Shown here one piece after another: positions 35,205 through 64,000 of a stretch of 64,000 bases of DNA (position 1 is its first letter; the number at the start of each line of letters is the position of its first letter). Source of the stretch: Metridium senile (lineage: Eukaryota; Cnidaria; Anthozoa; Actiniaria; Metridiidae); assembly GCA_949775045.1 (NCBI GenBank), contig OX459101.1:6358394-6422393 (forward strand), read 5' to 3'. Position numbers and translations under genes: made by a program. The notes beneath the pieces are model-generated. The model made no database searches, was not told the origin of the DNA, and worked only from the letters and a program-made list of their open reading frames with translations.

Positions 35205-36278
35205 AAAAAGTAAGACATATATATTTTTGTACAAAATGATTCAAATATTTGTTTTTCTTCACCAAATTTGTTAATACTTGAAGTATTGAAACGTTGTTTG
35301 TTAATTCTTAATCATAATGGATGTATTGATAATTTACTTTCCTAGCAGAGAGATCATTTAATTATCGTGTACGCTTTCAGCCACTTCGAAAAAAACATGT
35401 AATATAATCATTCTTAAAGTTCAAATATTTTAAAATATAGCAATGTTGCCCAAGTGGTTTTTAAAAAATGTAATAGCTCTTCGTTGTCTAGTTCATTCTT
35501 GATATAAAAACACGGAAGAATTTACTATAGGCCGCGTCGAATAGTATTAATTCTATTATTCAATAATAATATGTAGATAGTTTATTTGGTTGGAGGGAAA
35601 AACATATCCAGTAAATAATCAAACAGCAGGAATTGTTAGATTTTCAACATTGGTTGCGACCAGTTTTTCAGGCTGTACTCGATTTAGCCTCGTGATTTAA
35701 TAGAAACTATTTAGAAAATAATTATTCAAAACTATAGCATGTTGTTCACAATAAGATACAATAAAAATTAAAAAAATGTATTCATACAGTCATTAATATT
35801 AATGGCACGTAATGTAGAGATTTAAAAACACTGCAATGTTAACGACATTCACTGTATATTTATTATTAAAGTTATATCAATCAATATCTCCTGGTTTTCC
35901 TTTGAATAACATTTAGTCCTACTAAACTAAATAAAGCTAAGAATCAACCAGTTTGTTGATGGTTCGTAGGAAGCAGGCTTTCAAAATTTGTGATGGTTGA
36001 TGGAGCTTGAAACGTTTATATATGGATATTGCAGGGGTGCTTAGAAATTGACCCAATCTTTAGTTTAATGGGGTTATTTATAAGCAAAGTTAACTTGGAG
36101 TCAATTATGGTCAGCGGTGGACAGCTTGTACATGCGCATGCGCATATTGCCAAAGTTGCCTCGTGGGTTGCTTGCTAGTCGCTATTTGCTTGGAATTTGC
36201 TATTGCTTTGCTCGTCCTTTATCGGCTTTCAAGTTCGTTTTTCAACTCAAACAAGTTACATCATAGTTTTCACTTAGT

Positions 36279-38092
36279 CTAGATGGAATAAGTACCGTTT
36301 ACTTAAGTCAGGCTTGCCAGCTATATCATCAAGCCTTGCGAACATATTCAACACAAGCATATCAAGCCATAGCTTCCCTGAAGCTTTTAGAAGAGCTAAA
36401 GTAACCCCCATTCACAACAAAGACTCCACTCATAAAATGAACAATTATCGTCCTATTTCTGTCTTGTTGATACTATCAAAGCCACTTGAAAGACATGTAT
36501 CACAATCCTTTCATGATCATTTAAAGACTAATAAACTACTCTATACCAACCAATCAGCCTACAGAACCAATCACTCCTGCGAAACTGCCTTAATTAACAT
36601 TACCGACAAATGGTTAAAGGCAATGGATGATAGTAAAATGGTTGGAACAGTTTTTATGGACTTAAGCAAGGCCTTTGACCTAGTCGACCACAATATTCTA
36701 CACTCCAAACTCTCAAAATACAACATTAGCCAACAAGCCCTTGAATGGTTCAATTCCTATCTCAATAATCGATCACAGCAATGCTCAATCTCAGGATCAC
36801 TGTCAAGTCCGCTTCAACCCAAACTTGGAGTCCCACAAGGGTCTATTCTAGGGCCAACCCTATTCTCGATATACATAAACGATCTACCGAAAGCACTCAA
36901 TATGCCGAGGCTGACATCTACGCAGATGACACAACTATATGGACAAGTGGTAACACTTGTAAAGAAATCGAAGATATACTGCAAGATTCACTGAACAGTG
37001 CCGACGAATGGCTTACTGCTAATGGAATGGTACTAACACGAAAAAAAAAACATCTACTAATTGGCACAGTTCAAAAACTCCAACACGCTGACAAGTGCTC
37101 TATGGAACTGTTTCTAAACAAAGAAAAACTAGAAGAAGCAATAGACGATAGGATTCTGGGGGTAAAGATTGATAAGCATTTAAAATGGACTGAACAAATT
37201 GACTCTCTAATTAATAAATTGAACTCTCGCATCTGTCTTTTAAAACGTGCAAAATGCCACCTTACTTTTCACTGTAGAATACTTTTATATAACTCACTAA
37301 TTAAGCCTATATTAGAATATTGCTATACAGTATGGGGCAACTGCTCCCTAGAAAATCTGACTAGGTTACTTAGGATTCAAAAACGCTGTGCTCGAATAAT
37401 TCTCGACGCTAAATTTTCAGACAATTCTGTCAAACTGTTTAATGAACTAGGCTGGCTCCCAATTGATGATATTGTTCGTACTAGGAAATTACTGCTGTTA
37501 CATAAAATTAGCCAGGGACATTGTCCCGAATACTTTATGACCTACATTAATTACCTAAAAGATAACTGTAAGTATAACACAAGAGCCTCAGCTAAGAACA
37601 ACATATATATTCCTAAACACAAAAACATATCAGGTTCCAAAACGTTCCATGTAAGCACTTGTCGCTTATGGAATAATATAGATAGCTACACACGCAAAAT
37701 TATGTCCCACAAAAGCTTCATAGAAAAAGTAAAAAAAGATATTTTAAAAGAAAATAAGAAACTTGCACACTTTACAGTCAAAAACACCTATTGACTTAAT
37801 TAATTGATAGTCACTTGATAAGTGCACATGCATTTACTTCTATATATTAATATATTGCAACCTTTCAAACACCGATTATCTTCTTGTTATAAATGTAATT
37901 TAACGCACGTATTTATAATCTTTACTATTTAATATCTTTATTCTTGTAATTAATGTAATTAACGTATTTGTAATTTTACTAATCATATACTTCTCTTGTA
38001 AATTTTATAGTAGTAATAAGAGGGCCATAGTGAAAACTACTGGGAAACCAGTAACTATGTTTTTACCCTCATTAAATAAAGACGCATCATCA
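36279..38092 (+). mobile_element. 5'-truncated CR1/L2-like LINE
   Basis: Reverse transcriptase in two frames, 36314-36994 and 36781-37794, with one frameshift near 36900. Visible are NNYRPISVL, VFMDLSKAFDLVDH, GVPQGSILGPTLFSIYINDL and catalytic YADD, then the usual C-terminal part (ILEYCYTVWGNC, RLLRIQKRCARII). No endonuclease remains, so it is 5' truncated. The 3' end is AAATAAAGACGCATCATCAT. The 9-bp duplication TCACTTAGT (36270-36278 and 38093-38101) flanks it. Clade assignment is tentative. Confidence 0.85.
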
Positions 38093-38170
38093 TCACTTAG
38101 TATTTTTACGTAATCAGCGTTAATTTGGTGCGTTTTGGTGCTGTCTTGTCGACGTTTGAAGAAGAAAAAT

Positions 38171-39000
38171 ATGTCTCGATCCTCGAGAAAAAGCCGGGAC
38201 ACTTCGTTGCCAATCGTCTCATCGAACTCTTCAACTACAACATCTTCGCCGCTGCTACGTCGTCCCCTATTATACAGCCGTCGCCGGAATTAGTGGCTTC
38301 GCTCGTCGAAGCACTACGAGCGCCATTAAGCTCGATGGTGCAATCGGCAGTAATGGCCGCCGGCACGCCTCCTTCGTCAAGCGCGCCTTCGACTTCAACC
38401 AGAGACGCGCCATCCGTTGTATCTGGTAGTATTCTGAGCAATCGAGCTCAGAGTTTACTTCAGAGTGGTTCGACTCCAGCGTGGGCTCAACCAATATCTT
38501 CGATTGCTGGCGTGAGTTTAGCGACGCAACCCGTGCCAGGTACGTGTAATTCTGTGAGTGTGCCCTCGATTGTTTCTACGTTTTGTCCACCATTGCCCTC
38601 AACCTGTACATCGGTCACATCGCAACCCGGGTCCGCTAGTGTGTCTTCATCTACGTGGCAATCGCAGTACGTCCAGCCCTCGAACCAAAACACGAGCTTG
38701 CCTGTTGTACCGACCCTCAATCAGCCATTCGTGGTGGGCCGGGTTATTCGCCGATCCCGTATAAAACAGTGGCTCAAATCGTAGCAGGAAAGTATGTAAA
38801 TCTGGCTGACGTGTTACCCGAAAATATTTCCCATCAGGAACCGGAACCGGAACCACAACTCATGTTGGACGGCCGGTTGGTGTTCTCGTCAACTCCTAAA
38901 AAAGTAAAGCGTACCATATCTGATGTTGCCTCGACTTGGAACTATCATTCGTGGTCACTCAACGGAACTGTGAAAAGGACAATTAAGCCCCGCCCCCTGG
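38171..39000 (+). pseudogene. Module B: decayed gag-like ORF, copy 2
   Basis: Very similar to 32286-33107 but broken differently. A 1-nt loss near 38248 and another near 38738 shift the frame, while the two stops of copy 1 are absent. The conserved VAQIVAGKYVNLADVLPENI block is present. It continues directly into module A copy 3. Confidence 0.6.
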
Positions 39001-39002
39001 TA

Positions 39003-40660
39003 CTTAGCGTATACACAATAAGAAATAGGTGTGGCATTCCTTATAAGGAGTCATGGCGTCTTTGCGTTAATTTAATATGACTTGACAGAAACCGACCTAA
39101 TAACGAACCTGATCTCGCTAAAGTAATTACATTAAAATTAAGTAACATAACCTTATAAGGAGTTAAATTTAACTTAAATTTAGAATGACAAAAACCGCGC
39201 CAAGCAGGACTAATCAGCTACTACTAATTAGTTAATTAGATGAACCTAAATTTGGAAACAACTGCACTTGTTTGCTAAAAATCCATCCCTATAAAAGGCC
39301 AAACAACAACCGAGGTATTTTAGTAAACTGAATTTGACATTCAGAAAGTTGCTCACGATCTCTTGGAACTTCCAGAATTAGAATGCTACGAGCGAAGGCC
39401 TGTTTAACACTTGACCACTGTCACAACGAAGTACTCCAACATGCAAGGAAGACACATTCCAAGCCAAAGAAGAACAAGCCAGTTGCAAACTCACTGGAAT
39501 ACAGAAGAGTAAAGATCAAGGAAACAACAGACCAGGAAAACGATACCAATTCCAGCAATGGGTCCAGTCGAATAACGAGGACTTCAAAAAACAGAATCGA
39601 CGCATTGAGTGAGGAATTCCTTTTCCAAAGACCGCGTACGGATAGTATAGAGGAATACTTGAACACCGAGTCACGAGGACGACAGATTGAGAAAGAATTG
39701 CATAAACACTCGTTGAGCGAGCAAGAATTACATTTACTTATCAAGGACTTGGTCGAACCTTTGGATATCGTTAGATTGATTTTAAAAAAGTAAGACATAT
39801 ATATTTTTGTCCAAAATGATTCAAATAAGATTAGTTGTTTATATTCACCAAATTTGTTAATACTTGAAGTATTGAAACATTGTTTGCTATTTCTTAATTA
39901 ATCATAATAGATATATTGATAATTTACTTTGCTAGCAGAGGGATCATTTAATTATCGTGTACGCTTTCAGCCACTTCGAAAAAAACATGTAATATAATCA
40001 TTCTTAAAGTTCAAATATTTTAAAATATAGCAATGTTGCCAAAGTGGTTTTTAAAAAATGTATTATCTCTTCGTTTTATAGTTTATTCTTGATATAAAAA
40101 CACGAAAGAACTTACTATAGGCCGCGTCGAATAGTATTAATTCTATTATTAAATGATAATATGTCGATAGTCTATTTGGATGGTGGAAAAACACATCCCA
40201 GTACATATTCAAACAGCAGGAATTGTTAGATTTTCAACATTGGTTGCGATCAGTTTTTCAGGCTGTACTCGATTTAGCCTCGTGATTTAATAGAAATTAT
40301 TTAGAAAATAATTATTCAAAACTATAGCATGTTGTTCACAATAAGTTACAATAAAAATTTAAAAAATGTATTCATACAGTCATTAATATTAATTTCCACG
40401 TAATGTAGAGATTTAAAAACACTGCAATGTTAACGACATTCACTGTATATTTATTATTAAACATATATCAATCAATATCTCCTGGTTTTCCTTTGAATAA
40501 CATTTAGGTCCTACTAAACTAAATAAAGCTAAGACTCAACCAGTTTGTTGATGGTTCGTGTGAAGCAGGCTTTCAAAATTTGTGATGGTTGATGGAGCTT
40601 GAAACTTATCTTGCAAGGGTGTTGACCCAATCTTTAGTTTATATGTTTATTTATTCGCAC
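39003..40660 (+). repeat. Repeat module A, copy 3
   Basis: Follows module B copy 2 without a gap. It includes the TATA box (39290-39298), the ORF and the 250-bp segment. Similarity fades after about 40660. Confidence 0.78.
39383..39793 (+). CDS. Unidentified 136-aa ORF of module A, copy 3
   Basis: Full-length relative of the ORF at 30983, with a 3-nt in-frame deletion (SQLEEF to SIEEY) and about four substitutions. It is preceded by an intact TATAAAAGG 85 bp before the ATG. Function is unknown. Confidence 0.45.
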   Translation: MLRAKACLTLDHCHNEVLQHARKTHSKPKKNKPVANSLEYRRVKIKETTDQENDTNSSNGSSRITRTSKNRIDALSEEFLFQRPRTDSIEEYLNTESRGRQIEKELHKHSLSEQELHLLIKDLVEPLDIVRLILKK

Positions 40661-41211
40661 AAATAGAAAATATTTTTAATAGATTATGAATCATACTTTC
40701 TAACTGAACAACAAATGTACAAGTTGGGTCACTTGGAGCTTCTTTTAGGGGGGTGACCAAGGGTGTGTCGTCATCACGTTTCAGCGAATCGATATTTATG
40801 ATATTCACGCATTACGTACAAATTAAAGTCACGATCAACATAGAATTTATGTATCACGGATACACGGATAATATTTCGTTATTTTCAGGAAACACGCACT
40901 TATTTTAGCCTAAATCACGCGTTACCCGTTAGCCACCCTCCTTTTAGGGTTGAAAATATTCCCTGTGCGTACCATTTAGGGTTCTTGCTCAAATGGGACT
41001 ACGTAACATGACACTGTACATGTAAGGATCATTTTTACTTGGCTTTGTTAGTAAAAATAAGCTTAGCTGCCAAGAACATCGCAGTCTTACCTCCTTTTAG
41101 TAGTCTCCACCGCAGAAAAAAACTAAACACGGCTGCGGGGGAGATTAACCTTTAAGGGGGTTGGAATCATGGAATCAACAAGGCTTTTACAGTTCTCCTA
41201 AGTTATGCGAA

Positions 41212-41398
41212 CAGTGGAACCCCGCCTTACGGCCATCCGCTTAAAACGGCAACCCCGTTATTGCGGCCAGTTTTTTAGGTCCCGACGAAATGCATGCCCA
41301 TACATTTTCTATAAAATTCACCCGCTTTATACCACCACCCCTTTAATACGGTCACTTTTGGCTGTCCCTTCGTTGGCCGGATTAAGGGGGTTCCACTG
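41212..41398. mobile_element. MITE with CAGTGGAACC ends, copy 1 (pogo/Tigger-like)
   Basis: 187 bp, ends CAGTGGAACCCCGCCTTACG and GGGGGTTCCACTG. It is the inverse-orientation relative of 44361-44547 and has the same length. The end sequence resembles pogo/Tigger-type MITEs (recall, unverified). Confidence 0.75.
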
Positions 41399-42108
41399 TA
41401 CCTAGCTTTTAGGTGTCATTTAAGAGTGTTATCGACCGCGATCCACTCCTACCACAAGGACAAAGGGTGTATTAGGGGTATCAGTTTTTTATCTAATAGT
41501 AAATCTGAATTTATTACGCGTTAGATTCTAAATCGCCTATATTAACCACTAAAGCTTAAGAAGAGCATCCCCGAACTTTTTGGATTCAAACGGTTTAGAT
41601 AGAATGCCATATCACTGTGAATTTGTACAATAGTAGCATTTTGGAATCACTTCCAGGTGATTTCGCTCGCGCACTTCCGGTTAGTATAAGCCAATCAGAA
41701 GCATTTTTGTTGCATCCCCAACAGTTCCAAGATGGCGTCGTTCGAGAGAGGCGTTTCCTATGTTAACCCTCTATAAATACGTCCTTAACATAACTTTACA
41801 TTAAAACAATCTATGTAAGTTAGACAAAAAAATATCTCTGCTCTAACAGTAATAAAAAAGAATAAAAACAAAACGCAAATGCACAAAATAACCAAAATTG
41901 TTTTTTGGAACTGCTCGTTTTGACAAACAATCCTTTGCGCTCTGCAAAGCGAGATCACCTGGTTGGAACTATCATTTGTGGTCCCTGAACGGAACTGTGA
42001 AAAGGTCTATTAGAGCAACGTTGTCCCGAATTCTGTAATTTAGAGGGAAAGGAATTAATCAAAATACAAAAGAAGATCACTCAAGCAGGATAGTGCTGCA
42101 TGCTTCTC

Positions 42109-42411
42109 CAGGGTTCGTGCTGATGTCAGTAAAAAAAATCTAAGGAGTATTCAAGGAGTTTTCAAGGACCAAAAAGTAATTTTTAAGCACTTTTTGCGAC
42201 AACTTTGATATAGAAATGATATTCCTGTCATTGTTAACGTCGCACAGAATGAACAAATTTTATCACAATTTACCCTTATTTAGCTAGAATTAAGGAGTTT
42301 TTAAGGAGTTTTTGCTGATTTTCTAAAATTCAAGAGCTTTTGAAGTGCCCTTAAAAACGTAAATCAAATCTAAGGAGTTTTCAAGGAGTTTAAGGAGTAG
42401 CACGAACCCTG
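42109..42411. mobile_element. Repeat element with CAGGGTTCGTGCT ends
   Basis: Left end CAGGGTTCGTGCT and right end AGCACGAACCCTG are inverted 13-mers. The interior contains repeated AAGGAGTTTTCAAGGAG. Related copies are at 48022-48235 and, as a fragment, 10190-10280. Confidence 0.72.
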
Positions 42412-43180
42412 CTTCTAGTTTTCTTTTCTTACTAAATTACTTTAGGTGTAACATTTGAAAACAAATACAATTTTACAATTCAAAAACATTTTTTTTAATT
42501 CCTGCTATTACGCAATCTGATCTAACACGCCCTTAAACCCAACAGTAACTTAATAAAATAAATTATAATCACGATCAGTAGAACATTTCAATAGCACTTT
42601 TTAAACGACTTAGTAGTTACGAGTTATTAGTCTGATTTACTGACTTAATCGATGCATCCACAGTAACTGTAGATACCACTGCAAAGAATTACTAAATTAT
42701 CATTTTTGAGATAGCGATATGGCCAAAGAATTACAAACAGCCAGATTACAAATCGTTGTCGGAATAGTGGTCGGAACAGTGGTCGGAACTAGAACTGGAA
42801 CAGTGGTCGGAACTAGAACTGGTCGCTTACAAGAGTTGTTCTTTCTAGCGTGATTAACGGATTACGTTAAAGCGAGTTGTCTTCATCAAAATTGTTACAC
42901 CGCCAGGGAGGGTTACACGAAGCCAAACGTCTTTGTCTTGATAGCAAGTAGCAGTTTGTTCGCAAGTTGTCTTCATCAAAATTGTTACACCGCCAGGGAG
43001 GGTTACACGAAGCCAAACGTCTTTGTCTTGATAGCAAGTAGCAGTTTGTTGGCGAGTTGTCTTCATCAAAATTGTTACACCGCCAGGGAGGGTTACACGA
43101 AGCCAAACGTCTGTCTTGATAGCAAGTAGCAGTTTGTTCGCGAGTTGTCTTCATCAAAATTGTTACACCGTCAGGGAGGG

Positions 43181-64000
<20,820 letters not shown>

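Larger units (their letters stand above)
34233..36278 (+). repeat. Repeat module A, copy 2
   Basis: Same order as copy 1, with a TATA box, the ORF and the 250-bp segment (35691-35943, containing AATAAA near 35930). It is separated from its module B partner only by the LINE inserted at 36279. Confidence 0.8.
40661..42875. other. Gene-free stretch downstream of UBR5
   Basis: Contains an MITE (41212-41398), a GGTTCGTGCT element (42109-42411) and short GTCGGAACTAGAACTG repeats (about 42757-42830). I see no coding sequence. Confidence 0.7.

Overview
This is a eukaryotic, probably cnidarian (anthozoan-like) genomic window. It is AT-rich and intron-rich, with conserved animal genes broken up by many small inverted-repeat transposons, minisatellites and LINEs. 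The animal assignment is firm because of NPC1, UBR5 and a secreted fibrinogen-domain protein. The cnidarian assignment is an inference from the PAN-like + fibrinogen architecture and the repeat style, not a proof.

Three host genes can be built exon by exon, all on the minus strand. (1) 433-17491: NPC1, the lysosomal cholesterol transporter, with 13 constant exons and two alternative last exons; the reading frame closes exactly at 1331 or 1343 aa. (2) 19501-23189: a three-exon gene for a secreted 326-aa protein with a signal peptide, a PAN/apple-like segment and a fibrinogen C-terminal domain. (3) 43181 to beyond 64000: the C-terminal 1688 aa of the E3 ubiquitin ligase UBR5 in 23 exons, carrying UBR box, MLLE domain and HECT domain with the catalytic cysteine 31 residues from the end. 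The UBR5 5' part lies outside the window. One UBR5 intron is best explained as GC-AG.

From 23.2 to 43.2 kb there is no host gene I can support. This region holds an EN+RT LINE of RTE type (one frameshift), a 2.2-kb array of a 17-bp satellite, and an alternating array of two repeat modules. Module A carries a TATA box and an unidentified ~137-aa ORF in three copies. Module B carries a decayed gag-like ORF in two copies. A 5'-truncated CR1/L2-like LINE sits in one A/B junction with a clear 9-bp target-site duplication.

The most distinctive signals are: the duplicated NPC1 terminal exon; at least five places in two genes where a short tandem duplication has copied the edge of an exon together with its splice site or stop codon; and a TTAA-flanked MITE family for which the window contains both an occupied and an empty copy of the same target repeat.
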